Positions 5,874-14,502 are shown, counted from the first letter of the stretch. The stretch is DNA of 14,626 nt from Prevotellaceae bacterium UBA6858 (GCA_002451695.1 DKDC01000011.1:36621-51246); one strand, 5' to 3'. A program made the numbers and translations. The notes: generated by a model not told the origin, from the letters alone.

Positions 5874-8165
5874 ATGCAACAAACGGAATATCTCGACAAT
5901 CTTGACGAAAGCCAGCGCAGGGCGGTGGAGTATATCGACGGCCCGTCGCTCGTGATAGCCGGCGCGGGGTCGGGCAAGACACGTGTGCTCACCACAAAGA
6001 TAGCCTATCTCACGGCTTGCGGTCTGAAGCCGTGGAACATACTCGCCCTCACGTTCACCAACAAGGCCGCACGCGAAATGCGCGGGCGCATAGCCGCCAT
6101 TGTGGGCGAAAGCACGGCAAAATACCTTGTCATGGGCACTTTCCACAGCGTGTTCGCCAAAATACTGCGCAAGGAGGCTCATCTGCTCGGATATACGCCG
6201 AAGTTCACCATATACGACCGCACCGACTCCGCAAGCCTTGTGAAAAGCCTTGTGAAGGGCATGGGACTTGACCCTAAGGCTTACAAGCCGGGGGTGGTGC
6301 TTTCAAAAATCTCGCAGGCAAAGAACAACCTTGTCATGCCCGGGGACTATTTCAACGACCCAGGGCTGAAACAGCGCGACAGTTCAGACAACGTTCCTGA
6401 AACGGGTCATATATATATGAAGTACCAGCAAAGGCTTAAGGCTTCGGACGCGATGGACTTCGACGACCTGCTTGTGGAGATGTACGTGCTGCTCACCGAC
6501 AACGAGGACGTGCGCAGAAAATATGTGGAGCAGTTCAAGTTTGTGCTTGTTGACGAGTATCAGGACACAAACCGCACACAGGCGAAAATCCTTTGGCTGC
6601 TCACGCGGGAAAGGCAGATGCTGTGCGTGGTGGGGGACGATGCGCAGAGCATATACGCCTTTCGCGGCGCGGACATAGGCAACATACTTAATTTCACGAA
6701 GATTTTCCCCGATGCGCGGCTGTTCAAGCTCGAACGCAACTACCGTTCCACCAAAAGCATAGTGGATGCCGCCAACAGCGTGATTTCCCATAACCGCAAC
6801 CGCATTCCCAAGGACGTTTACAGCCTTGCCGACAACGGGCGCAAAATAGAGGTAACCCCTGCCGAGAGCGATATGGAGGAGGCCGAAGTGGTGGTGAGGT
6901 CTTTGTGCAAGGCCAAAAGCGCGGACGGTGTGCCGTATAACGACATGGCGGTGCTGTATCGCAAGAATGCGCAAAGCCGCGTGATTGAGGAGGCGTTGCG
7001 GAAGGCGGGAGTGCCTTACAGGGTTTATGGCGGGCTTTCGTTTTACGAGCGCAAGGAGGTGAAGGACACCATCGCCTATTTCCGGCTGACGGTGAACCCC
7101 AACGACGATGAGGCTTTCAGAAGGGTGGTGAACTATCCCGCACGCGGCATAGGAAACACCACAATGGAGAAAGTCATGACGCTGGCGACAAACAACGGGA
7201 TAAGCCTTTGGGAAACGGTCTGCACTTTCTCGGCAAAGGAAATGAAAGTGTCTCCCGCCACATACAACCGAATATCAAAGTTCGTGGCTATGATAAACGG
7301 CTTTATTGAAAAGTCGGGGGAAGTTGACGCTTATGCGCTCGGCAACGAGATACTCGAAGCGAGCGGCGTTAGGACGGAAATAGTGAGCGACACGAGCGAC
7401 TTGAGCCGCAAGGAGAACTTGGAGGAACTCGTAAACGCCCTTAACGGTTTTGTGGCGGACACGCTTGAGGCTGGCGGCAACGCTGAAAACGCCACGATGG
7501 AGAACTACCTTGCCGAGGTGGCTTTGCTTACGGACGCTGACAAAAACGATGATGACAAGGAGAAAGTCTCCCTCATGACAATACACTCCGCCAAAGGACT
7601 TGAGTTTGGGGCGGTGTGCGTTGTGGGGCTTGAGGAGGAGATATTCCCAGGGCATCAGGCGAAATACAGTCCGCGTGAGCAGGAAGAGGAACGCCGCCTG
7701 TTTTATGTGGCGCTTACAAGGGCAAAGAAATATTGCTATATAAGCTATGCCCGTTTCCGCTTTTCGTATGGCAGTATCACGGAGTCTGATCCTAGCCGCT
7801 TTGTAAAGGAGATAGCCGCTTCGTGCGTGCATTTCAACGGCAGGAAAAACAAGGGCGTGGCCGGCAACGGTTCTTGGGCTTCCGGTGAAAGCCGCTTCGG
7901 TTCCCGACTCTCGCCGGTTTCCGGCAGAAAGCCGGTTCGTGCGGAGGGGAGTGTTTTTGGCGGGGAAAGCGCGCTTGAAAGTGCAAAGACCCAAGCCGGC
8001 GAAACGATAAAGGTGGGGAGTGTGGTGGAACACCGCCGTTTTGGCAAGGGCGTGGTGAGACGCATAGTGGATGCCGGCGACACCGCCAAGGCAAGCATAG
8101 AATTTGAGGCTTCCGGCGCAAAAGACCTTCTGCTGAAGTTTGCCCCGCTTGCCGTCCTGCAATAA
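5874..8165 (+). CDS. uvrD: ATP-dependent 3'-5' DNA helicase, UvrD/PcrA type
   Basis: A superfamily 1A helicase of 763 residues for nucleotide-excision and mismatch repair and for removing RecA or stalled RNA polymerase. Helicase motifs appear in order: Walker A AGAGSGKT (29-36), DEYQD (227-231, Walker B), GDDAQSIYAFRGA (254-266), ERNYRST (287-293), TIHSAKGLEF (569-578) and VALTRA with its arginine finger (612-617). The linker at about 650-710 is low in complexity. The end (VGSVVEHRRFGKGVVRRI, 714-731) is the Tudor-like fold of PcrA/UvrD that contacts RNA polymerase. I chose ATG 5874 because residues from MQQTEYLDNLDESQ match the family start; the frame opens 20 codons earlier only from a GTG. 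Whether to call it uvrD or pcrA is convention in this phylum. Confidence 0.93.
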   Translation: MQQTEYLDNLDESQRRAVEYIDGPSLVIAGAGSGKTRVLTTKIAYLTACGLKPWNILALTFTNKAAREMRGRIAAIVGESTAKYLVMGTFHSVFAKILRKEAHLLGYTPKFTIYDRTDSASLVKSLVKGMGLDPKAYKPGVVLSKISQAKNNLVMPGDYFNDPGLKQRDSSDNVPETGHIYMKYQQRLKASDAMDFDDLLVEMYVLLTDNEDVRRKYVEQFKFVLVDEYQDTNRTQAKILWLLTRERQMLCVVGDDAQSIYAFRGADIGNILNFTKIFPDARLFKLERNYRSTKSIVDAANSVISHNRNRIPKDVYSLADNGRKIEVTPAESDMEEAEVVVRSLCKAKSADGVPYNDMAVLYRKNAQSRVIEEALRKAGVPYRVYGGLSFYERKEVKDTIAYFRLTVNPNDDEAFRRVVNYPARGIGNTTMEKVMTLATNNGISLWETVCTFSAKEMKVSPATYNRISKFVAMINGFIEKSGEVDAYALGNEILEASGVRTEIVSDTSDLSRKENLEELVNALNGFVADTLEAGGNAENATMENYLAEVALLTDADKNDDDKEKVSLMTIHSAKGLEFGAVCVVGLEEEIFPGHQAKYSPREQEEERRLFYVALTRAKKYCYISYARFRFSYGSITESDPSRFVKEIAASCVHFNGRKNKGVAGNGSWASGESRFGSRLSPVSGRKPVRAEGSVFGGESALESAKTQAGETIKVGSVVEHRRFGKGVVRRIVDAGDTAKASIEFEASGAKDLLLKFAPLAVLQ

Positions 8166-8178
8166 TATGTAATGCCGC

Positions 8179-8210
8179 ATTGCGTTTTTTTAGGAAAAGC
8201 AGTAACTTTG
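8179..8210 (+). promoter_or_regulatory. Promoter of the cstA operon
   Basis: ATTG (8179-8182), 20 bases, then TAACTTTG (8203-8210) is a near-perfect Bacteroidetes promoter. The start is predicted at about 8214-8217, the very first bases of the hairpin at 8214-8243. GTAACTTTGC also matches the CTnDOT attB core GTANNTTTGC. The promoter starts 14 bases after the helicase stop codon. Confidence 0.78.
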
Positions 8211-8213
8211 CAA

Positions 8214-8252
8214 ATGCGCTGAAGCCAAACGCTTTCAGCGCATGACTTTTTT
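8214..8252 (+). terminator. Strong hairpin with U-run: helicase terminator or cstA 5' attenuator
   Basis: ATGCGCTGAAGC (8214-8225) pairs with GCTTTCAGCGCAT (8231-8243), one bulged base, loop CAAAC. Then GAC and six T (8247-8252). By shape it is a textbook intrinsic terminator about 50 bases past the helicase stop. Oddly, the cstA promoter lies in front of it, so cstA mRNA must also pass through it or begin with it. Confidence 0.7.
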
Positions 8253-8268
8253 GATATAGAATAGCGAT

Positions 8269-9723
8269 ATGGTTTCCTTTACAGTCAGTTTGGTGGCCCT
8301 CGTGCTGGGCTATCTTGTTTACGGGCGTTTTGTTTCAAAGGTGTTCGGACCAGACAGCCGCCCTACGCCGGCTTACAGCATGCAGGACGGGATGGACTAC
8401 ATCCCAATGCCGACGTGGAAGATTTTCATGATACAGTTTCTCAACATTGCCGGCACCGGCCCGATCTTCGGCGCGATAATGGGTGCGTTGTACGGGCCTT
8501 CTGCTTTTCTTTGGATTATATTCGGCTGCATATTCGCGGGTGCCGTGCACGATTATTTGAGCGGCATGATTTCGATAAGGATGAACGGATGCTCGCTGAC
8601 GGAAATAATAGGAAAGTTTCTGGGGGGCACTACAAAGAAAATAATGGTGGTGTTTACGGTGATGCTGCTTATCCTTGTCGGGGCAGTGTTTGTTAGTTCG
8701 CCGGCTTTGATACTTAAAGACCTGACCTCGGGCGTGTCTTTTATGGATATGTATTTTTGGATGGCGGTGATTTTCGTTTATTATATAATTGCCACCCTTT
8801 TGCCTATAGACAAGGTTATAGGCAAGGTATATCCTGTGTTTGCGTTCGCGCTCCTTTTCATGGCTCTTGGGCTTATGGTGGCCCTTTATGCGCATTGGCC
8901 TTCAATTCCGGAAATAACCGACGGCCTGCAGAACCTTAACCCCAACAAAGCCGCGCAGCCTATATTCCCCTGCCTGTTTATCACCATTGCCTGTGGGGCG
9001 ATTTCGGGATTTCACGCCACGCAAAGCCCGCTTATGGCAAGGTGCATGAAAAGCGAGAAATACGGCAGGCCCGTGTTTTATGGAGCGATGATAACCGAGG
9101 GCGTGGTTGCACTTGTGTGGGCGGCGGTTGCGAGCTATTTCTTCTTTGACCCCTCAAGCGGCAATACGGACATGACGGTGCAGGCCCCCAATGTGGTTAA
9201 TATAATGAGCCGCCAATGGCTCGGCGTAGTGGGCGGAGTGCTCGCACTTCTGGGTGTGGTTGCCGCGCCGATAACCTCCGGCGACACTTCTTTGCGCTCA
9301 GCAAGACTTATAATTGCCGATTCTTTGAAGATTAAGCAAAAAAGTCTTTTGTCCCGCCTGTATATTTCGATTCCTCTCTTTGCCGTGGTGGCGTTGATTA
9401 TATGGTTTAACCTTTCCGACAAGTCTGGCTTCGCCGTTATCTGGGGATATTTCGCGTGGGCCAACCAAACTCTTTCCGTGTTCACGCTTTGGGCGATTAC
9501 TGTTTATTTGGTGAGGAAAGGCAAGATATACCTCATAACGCTTGTCCCGGCCCTTTTCATGACAACGGTAAGCGTAACATATTTGTGCGTGGCTTCCGAG
9601 GCAATGGCTTTGCCAAAGGAAATAGCCTACACCGTCGGCGGAATTACGGCATTGGTTGCCGTGGTGTGGTTCTTCGTTTGGAAGGCTGGGTATTCCAAGA
9701 AGGTTTCGCCTGAAAAGGATTGA
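8269..9723 (+). CDS. cstA: CstA-family carbon starvation / pyruvate or peptide transporter
   Basis: A polytopic inner-membrane protein of 484 residues from the CstA family, whose members take up pyruvate or peptides, best known when carbon is short. Landmarks are GTGPIFGAIMGALYGP (62-77), GAVHDYLSGMISIRMNG (91-107), ISGFHATQSPLMARCM (245-260) and APITSGDTSLRSARLIIADS (333-352). About a dozen hydrophobic segments are visible. It is shorter than E. coli CstA (about 700), matching the compact form known in Bacteroidetes. ATG 8269 starts directly in the first membrane helix, as expected. It heads a tight operon: the next gene starts 2 bases after its stop. The hairpin at 8214-8243 lies in its leader. 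The substrate cannot be told from sequence alone. Confidence 0.9.
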   Translation: MVSFTVSLVALVLGYLVYGRFVSKVFGPDSRPTPAYSMQDGMDYIPMPTWKIFMIQFLNIAGTGPIFGAIMGALYGPSAFLWIIFGCIFAGAVHDYLSGMISIRMNGCSLTEIIGKFLGGTTKKIMVVFTVMLLILVGAVFVSSPALILKDLTSGVSFMDMYFWMAVIFVYYIIATLLPIDKVIGKVYPVFAFALLFMALGLMVALYAHWPSIPEITDGLQNLNPNKAAQPIFPCLFITIACGAISGFHATQSPLMARCMKSEKYGRPVFYGAMITEGVVALVWAAVASYFFFDPSSGNTDMTVQAPNVVNIMSRQWLGVVGGVLALLGVVAAPITSGDTSLRSARLIIADSLKIKQKSLLSRLYISIPLFAVVALIIWFNLSDKSGFAVIWGYFAWANQTLSVFTLWAITVYLVRKGKIYLITLVPALFMTTVSVTYLCVASEAMALPKEIAYTVGGITALVAVVWFFVWKAGYSKKVSPEKD

Positions 9724-9725
9724 TT

Positions 9726-11216
9726 ATGGTCAGGTGCAAGAGGAATTCGAAATTGCCTTTGCTGGTGGCGGTTTTGGTCGCTTTCAGTATGACGCTGCTT
9801 TCGTGCGGCGGGAAATACGGCAAGTGTGCTGAAACCTCTAACGGACTTCCTGCAATTTTCCCCGATTATGCCGGCGTAACCGTGCCTGTAAACATCGCGC
9901 CGCTGAATTTTGGGATAAAGGGCGCAAAGCACATCAAAGCCGTTGTGGAGTTCGGCGGAGAACAGGTAATGGAAATCAGTGGAGGCTCTGTTGTGGAATT
10001 TCCGGAAAAGGGATGGAGGCGTTTGCTTGCAAAGGCTGCAGGGAAGACGTTTGAGGTGAAAGTTTCGGAGTGGTCGGAAAAACATCCGGACGGTATTTCA
10101 TACAAGCCGTTTGCTGTTTCTGTGTCGGCGGACAGCATTGATCCTTGGATTGCCTACCGCCTTGTCCCTCCCGGGTATGAGCTTTGGAACAGAATGGGCA
10201 TATACCAGCGGAACATTGAGAATTTCACGCAGGAAACCATAATAAAAAACTCACAGAACAACGGCGGTTGTGTAAACTGCCACAGCTTTTGCAATTACAG
10301 CCCCAAAAACTGGCTGTTCCACGCTCGCGGCGAGGGCGGAAGCACGGTGATAACGCTTGACGGTGAAACGAGAAAACTGCCGATAGAAAAGCTCGGGCCC
10401 GGAAAAAGCGCGACATATCCTTATTGGCATCCGTCGGGAAGGTTCGTGGCTTTTTCCTCAAACCTCACGCGTCAGACTTTCTATGGCATAAGCAGGAACA
10501 AGATAGAGGTGTTCGACATGAATTCCGACCTTATTATATATGACGCCAAGACCAACAGCGTGCTTACTGACCAGAGATTTTGCGGAAGTGCCGATTGGGA
10601 GACTTTTCCCGCCTTTTCCCCAGACGGAAAATATCTTTATATGTGTGTGGCTCATCTGGGGCTTGACGAACAGCAACGCCAGATGATGCAGTCGCATTTT
10701 GAGAAAATGAAATATGCCCTGATACGCGTGCCTTTTGATGCCAATACTGGCAAACTCGGGGACAGGGTTGACACTGTTTACAGCCCCTCGCGCCATGGTG
10801 GCAGCGTTTCCCTGCCGCGCATTTCCCCTGACGGAAGATACGTGATGTTCACCAAAGCCGATTGCGCCACATTCCCCATACAGCACGTTGAGGCTGATTT
10901 GAAGATGATAGACTTGAACACCATGAAGTTCGTGAACACCGATGCGCTTAACAGTCCGTATTCGGACAGCTATCATTCCTGGAGTTCAAACGGCAGGTGG
11001 GTTATGTTCAGCTCGCGCCGCGTTGACGGAAAATACACCCGCCTGTTCTTTTCGCACTGCGATGCCGCCGGCAGGTTCACAAAGCCTTTCATGCTTCCCC
11101 AAAGAGACCCGGAGCAAAACGGTGCGCTGCTTTACGCCTACAACATCCCGGAGTTCATAAAGTCCCCCGTAAGGCTTGACAGGGAAAAGGCGGCTGAATT
11201 GTTCCGTGTTAAATGA
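9726..11216 (+). CDS. Lipoprotein with PD40/TolB-like beta-propeller and a CxxCH haem motif
   Basis: A 496-residue exported protein. Residues 1-26 are a signal peptide ending in the lipobox LLSC, so Cys27 is the predicted lipidated residue. The bases after it (GGKYGK) lack the acidic surface-export signal of Bacteroides, so it probably faces the periplasm. CVNCH (182-186) is a single c-type haem attachment motif. Four propeller blades are marked by YPYWHPSGRFVAFSS (231-245), FPAFSPDGKYLYM (294-306), LPRISPDGRYVMFT (363-376) and YHSWSSNGRWVMFSS (416-430). Proteins of this build in Bacteroidetes are often labelled PD40 or cytochrome c biogenesis proteins, without proven function. I start at ATG 9726; the TTG at 9720 overlaps the cstA stop and adds nothing. 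The next gene overlaps it by 4 bases. Confidence 0.85.
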   Translation: MVRCKRNSKLPLLVAVLVAFSMTLLSCGGKYGKCAETSNGLPAIFPDYAGVTVPVNIAPLNFGIKGAKHIKAVVEFGGEQVMEISGGSVVEFPEKGWRRLLAKAAGKTFEVKVSEWSEKHPDGISYKPFAVSVSADSIDPWIAYRLVPPGYELWNRMGIYQRNIENFTQETIIKNSQNNGGCVNCHSFCNYSPKNWLFHARGEGGSTVITLDGETRKLPIEKLGPGKSATYPYWHPSGRFVAFSSNLTRQTFYGISRNKIEVFDMNSDLIIYDAKTNSVLTDQRFCGSADWETFPAFSPDGKYLYMCVAHLGLDEQQRQMMQSHFEKMKYALIRVPFDANTGKLGDRVDTVYSPSRHGGSVSLPRISPDGRYVMFTKADCATFPIQHVEADLKMIDLNTMKFVNTDALNSPYSDSYHSWSSNGRWVMFSSRRVDGKYTRLFFSHCDAAGRFTKPFMLPQRDPEQNGALLYAYNIPEFIKSPVRLDREKAAELFRVK

Positions 11217-12931
11217 AAACAAATATGAAACGTTTCTATATATTCCTGTTTCTCTCGGAAATAGTCTGCTTTCTGGTTCTGTTTCTGGCCTATCCATACA
11301 CAATCCGGATGCAGGAGGGCGAAAGTCTGTTTTTGTTCACAAAGGAATTTGTCGGTGGGATTATCAGCAGGCCGCAGGGCATTTGTTTTTTGATAGTTGA
11401 CTTTCTTGAACAGTATTTTTCCGCTGCGTGGGTGGGGGCGGTTGCTTATTCGCTCGTGATAACGCTGTCGCAATGGTTTATGTTTCTTTCTTTGCGAAAT
11501 CTCGGCAAACAAAACTTGTATTGGCTTGCATTCTTTCCCCCGCTTGCCGTTGTGCCGTTCTCGTTCCCGTTTTTTGAAATGCAGACGAACTTCATGTTCT
11601 TCTCGCTTTTGCTTTATGTTTTCACGGCAATCAAGCCGAGGCTGTGGAGGTGTTTTTACGCCCTGCTGCTTCCAGTGCCGGCGTTTTGCCTTGTTACGTG
11701 GTATGAGGCTGCCATGCTTTTCGCCGTGTTTGCGGCGGTTGAACTGTTTTGCCGCAAAGACCGCGTGTCAGCGGCTGTCATGGTTGCAACCCTTGCTTTC
11801 AGTTTTGTCGTCCCGCGCCTTTGGTCCGATTTTATTGATTTCGTGCCTTTCAACAGGCGTCCGTTCACGGGGATTGAAACATATTTTTCGTGGAAGATTT
11901 TTGCGGCATACCTGATTGCCTGCATTGCGGTTGCAGTTCCTGCAAAGTTAAACCTCAAAGGTTGGATTGGCTGCGTTGCGTCCACGCTCGTTATTGCAGG
12001 TTTTGCGGCGGTAATGCTCACAGACGCGGATATGCTTTTCGGCGAGAGAACAAACAAACTTTCGCTTCTTGCCGACCAAAAAGACTGGGAGGAGATTATT
12101 GCCGAAGTGCCATACGACGAGGCCGTAAGAAGCAAGATACTCAAAAGCTATGTGCTTTTGGCAATGAGCGCGACCGAAAGCCTGCCCCAGGTGCTTTTCT
12201 CCTATCAGGTGAACACTCCCGAGGCGTTTTTGTTCAGGCACGACCAGCGCAATTTTTACACTAATTTCAACAGGCAGTTTTACGATAACATCGGAATTTG
12301 GGACGAGGCTTTTCACCAGGCGTTTGAATACGGTGTGAACCAGCGCGAGAACGAGTGTTTCCGCGCCATGCGCTTCAAGACCGACTACGCCCTCAATTCC
12401 GGCGACCTTGGCGTGGCGCGTTTCTATCTGCGGCTGCTTGGCAAAAGCGGCAACAACGGCTCTTTTGTAAGGGAGCGCACCAGCAGACTTGCGGCTCTTG
12501 AGCGCGCCAAAACCAAACCAAAACTTCCGCCATACCGCAGCGACACGTTCGTGGGGGCGTACCCCATGGCTTCGGAAATGTTCAGGCTTTTCGAACGCAA
12601 CACCAAGAGCAAGAAACTGCTTGACTATGTGCTTTGCAGCCTGTTGCTCAACAAGGAGGTGGAGAAGTTCGGCGTGATTTTCTCGCGCTTCAACCTTTAC
12701 AGGGATGGCGAAGTACCCCGGGTCTATTCAGAGGCTCTTGCGGCATTGGCTTCACGCGACCCGCGCGCACGCTCCATAGAGGGCTACAATCCCGACCTTG
12801 ACAAATATCTTGCCGATTTTATGTCGAGGGCAAGGCAGAAGCAGGGGCTTGGAGAGTATGCCAACACATACTGGTACTATTTGTTCTTCCGGCAGGTTGA
12901 CAAGGGGGAGGGCAATGCTAACTCGAATTGA
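11213..12931 (+). CDS. Polytopic membrane protein with helical C-terminal domain (DUF6057-like)
   Basis: A 572-residue protein in two halves. Residues 8-270 carry about eight to nine hydrophobic segments (for example 8-27, 70-92, 103-120, 147-179, 185-200, 227-243, 250-269). Residues 280-572 are soluble, charged and predicted helical, in places like TPR-type helical repeats. I believe it belongs to the Bacteroidetes family DUF6057, from memory, not from a search. No catalytic motif is seen. The ATG overlaps the previous stop as ATGA; a second in-frame ATG at 11225 is also possible. Translation coupled to the haem lipoprotein suggests the two act together at the inner membrane, perhaps with the lipoprotein as periplasmic partner; that is inference. 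Confidence 0.75.
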   Translation: MKTNMKRFYIFLFLSEIVCFLVLFLAYPYTIRMQEGESLFLFTKEFVGGIISRPQGICFLIVDFLEQYFSAAWVGAVAYSLVITLSQWFMFLSLRNLGKQNLYWLAFFPPLAVVPFSFPFFEMQTNFMFFSLLLYVFTAIKPRLWRCFYALLLPVPAFCLVTWYEAAMLFAVFAAVELFCRKDRVSAAVMVATLAFSFVVPRLWSDFIDFVPFNRRPFTGIETYFSWKIFAAYLIACIAVAVPAKLNLKGWIGCVASTLVIAGFAAVMLTDADMLFGERTNKLSLLADQKDWEEIIAEVPYDEAVRSKILKSYVLLAMSATESLPQVLFSYQVNTPEAFLFRHDQRNFYTNFNRQFYDNIGIWDEAFHQAFEYGVNQRENECFRAMRFKTDYALNSGDLGVARFYLRLLGKSGNNGSFVRERTSRLAALERAKTKPKLPPYRSDTFVGAYPMASEMFRLFERNTKSKKLLDYVLCSLLLNKEVEKFGVIFSRFNLYRDGEVPRVYSEALAALASRDPRARSIEGYNPDLDKYLADFMSRARQKQGLGEYANTYWYYLFFRQVDKGEGNANSN

Positions 12932-12945
12932 AAACCATTATTGAT

Positions 12946-13956
12946 ATGAAACGGAAAATAATTTACGCAAGTGCTGCGGTGGCTGTGCTTTTGTTGTTCG
13001 GGGCTTATATGATGTTCTCCCCTATGCTTAAAGACGGCGGCACCGCCTATGTTTATGTTGACGGCGACGACACCCGCGATTCTGTTGCGCGGCAGCTCGC
13101 CCCCATAGCCCGCTGGCCGCAGCGTTGTGGCGTCTCGCTCATGGCGGCTCTCACGCGATACGACAGCCATCCGCGCACTGGGCGTTACGCATTGCACAAG
13201 GGCGATGGCGCGTTCCGCTTTTTCCGCGCATTGCGCGGAGGCCAGCAGTCGCCCGTGGAACTTACCGTTCCTGCGGTGCGCACAATGGAGGATATGGCCG
13301 GCTTCCTTTCAAAAAACCTCATGATTGATTCAGTGTCGTTCCTGAAGGCGGTCAGGGACAGTGCCAAAATGGCGTCGCTCGGCGTTGACACGGCAAACGC
13401 ATACTGCCTTTTCGTTCCAAACACATACGAGGTTTATTGGAACATAACGCTCGACAACTTCCTGCTGCGCATGAAAAAGGAGTCCCAGGCCTTCTGGAAC
13501 GACATACGTGTGGCAAAGGCAAAGTCCATCCCCCTTACGCCCCACGAGGTCTGCACCCTTGCCTCGATAGTTGACGAGGAGACGGCAAACAACGCCGAAA
13601 AGCCCGCCATTGCCGGAATGTATATAAACCGCCTTAAAGCCGGGATGCCGCTGCAGGCAGACCCCACGATAAAGTTTGCTTGGCGCAATTTTGCGCTGCG
13701 CCGCATATACCACGGACTTCTCGATATCCGCAGTCCCTATAACACATACCGCAACACAGGGCTGCCCCCCGGGCCGATAAGGGTGGCAAGCGTCGAGGGC
13801 ATAAACGCCGTGCTCAATTATGTGCGCCACAACTTTATGTATATGTGCGCCAAGGAGGACTTTTCGGGTACGCACAATTTTGCCCGCACTTATCAGGAGC
13901 ATCTTGCCAATGCCGCCCGCTATTCCAAGACTTTGAACGAAAGGGGTATAAAATGA
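12946..13956 (+). CDS. mltG: Endolytic peptidoglycan transglycosylase MltG (YceG family)
   Basis: MltG cuts nascent glycan strands in the cell wall, releasing them near the inner membrane and so setting their length. The 336-residue protein has one N-terminal membrane anchor (residues 4-25) and a periplasmic body. The active-site block is LASIVDEET (205-213), with Glu212 aligned to E. coli Glu218 by eye; the preceding acidic position is Asp where E. coli has Glu. LQADPTIKFA (236-245), SPYNTY (263-268) and GLPPGPI (272-278) are family signatures. I chose ATG 12946; the frame opens at a TTG (12928) overlapping the previous stop, but MKRKIIYAS is a normal anchor start. folB overlaps its end by 4 bases. 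Confidence 0.93.
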   Translation: MKRKIIYASAAVAVLLLFGAYMMFSPMLKDGGTAYVYVDGDDTRDSVARQLAPIARWPQRCGVSLMAALTRYDSHPRTGRYALHKGDGAFRFFRALRGGQQSPVELTVPAVRTMEDMAGFLSKNLMIDSVSFLKAVRDSAKMASLGVDTANAYCLFVPNTYEVYWNITLDNFLLRMKKESQAFWNDIRVAKAKSIPLTPHEVCTLASIVDEETANNAEKPAIAGMYINRLKAGMPLQADPTIKFAWRNFALRRIYHGLLDIRSPYNTYRNTGLPPGPIRVASVEGINAVLNYVRHNFMYMCAKEDFSGTHNFARTYQEHLANAARYSKTLNERGIK

Positions 13957-14333
13957 CACTGGCTGACACATATACCATAACGCTCGAAAACATGAACTTT
14001 TTCGCCCATATAGGTGTGGGCGAGGATGAACGGAAAGCCGGCGAACCAATCAGGGTGTGCGCCAAAATCACGGCTAAGGTGCGCCAAGAGGCGTTTGCGG
14101 ATGATGATTTTACGGCATCTCCCGACTATTCCGAAGTTTACAGGCGCATAGCGCAGACTGTAAGCCAGCCGGTGAAACTGCTCGAAAGGCTTGCCTGCAA
14201 AATAGGCGGGGGCATACTCGGGATGCAAGGCATATCCGGGGTGGAGGTGTCGGTAACAAAAGTGAACCCGCCTGTCGGTGGCGACGGCATGAACGCCACT
14301 GTTACGGTCAGTATGCTAAAAAATATTGGCTGA
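13953..14333 (+). CDS. folB: Dihydroneopterin aldolase
   Basis: FolB splits 7,8-dihydroneopterin into 6-hydroxymethyl-dihydropterin and glycolaldehyde in the folate pathway, as a cytosolic ring of subunits. The 126 residues fit the family (about 120). IGVGEDERKAGEP (20-32) holds the catalytic Glu, by position Glu26; DYSEVY (58-63) and LLERLA (76-81) follow, with the pterin-binding Glu78; SVTKVNPPVGG (100-110) holds the catalytic Lys103. The start at ATG 13953 overlaps the mltG stop as ATGA. An upstream frame to 13845 lies inside mltG and is not used. The tRNA promoter begins 4 bases after its stop; no terminator separates them. Confidence 0.93.
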   Translation: MTLADTYTITLENMNFFAHIGVGEDERKAGEPIRVCAKITAKVRQEAFADDDFTASPDYSEVYRRIAQTVSQPVKLLERLACKIGGGILGMQGISGVEVSVTKVNPPVGGDGMNATVTVSMLKNIG

Positions 14334-14336
14334 CGC

Positions 14337-14367
14337 TTTGCCCTTTCGGCGGAAAACACTAATTTTG
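14337..14367 (+). promoter_or_regulatory. Promoter of tRNA-Thr
   Basis: TTTG (14337-14340), 19 bases, then TAATTTTG (14360-14367) is a full consensus match. The start is predicted near 14372, a few bases before the mature tRNA 5' end at 14377. Transcription from the folB operon may also read through. Confidence 0.8.
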
Positions 14368-14376
14368 CATCCGCTT

Positions 14377-14449
<73 letters not shown>

Positions 14450-14460
14450 CTTTTCTTTAT

Positions 14461-14497
14461 AAGCTGCATCTTCAAACAGGTGCGGCTTTGTTTTTTT
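14461..14497 (+). terminator. Intrinsic terminator of tRNA-Thr
   Basis: AAGCTGCATC (14461-14470) pairs with GGTGCGGCTT (14479-14488) over 10 positions, including two G-U pairs, with an 8-base loop. TG and seven T follow. It starts 11 bases beyond the tRNA 3' end. Confidence 0.85.
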
Positions 14498-14502
14498 GCG
14501 CG

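Noticed and set aside
7275..8180. A 301-residue minus-strand ORF over the helicase gene
   Set aside because: It is a shadow of the helicase frame, open because of GC-rich codon use; there is no homology and no start context.
9720..9725. TTG start for the lipoprotein
   Set aside because: The ATG two codons later gives a normal lipoprotein signal peptide and does not overlap the cstA stop.
12928..12945. TTG start for mltG overlapping the previous stop
   Set aside because: The ATG six codons later gives the standard anchor MKRKIIYAS. Coupling from the TTG cannot be excluded.
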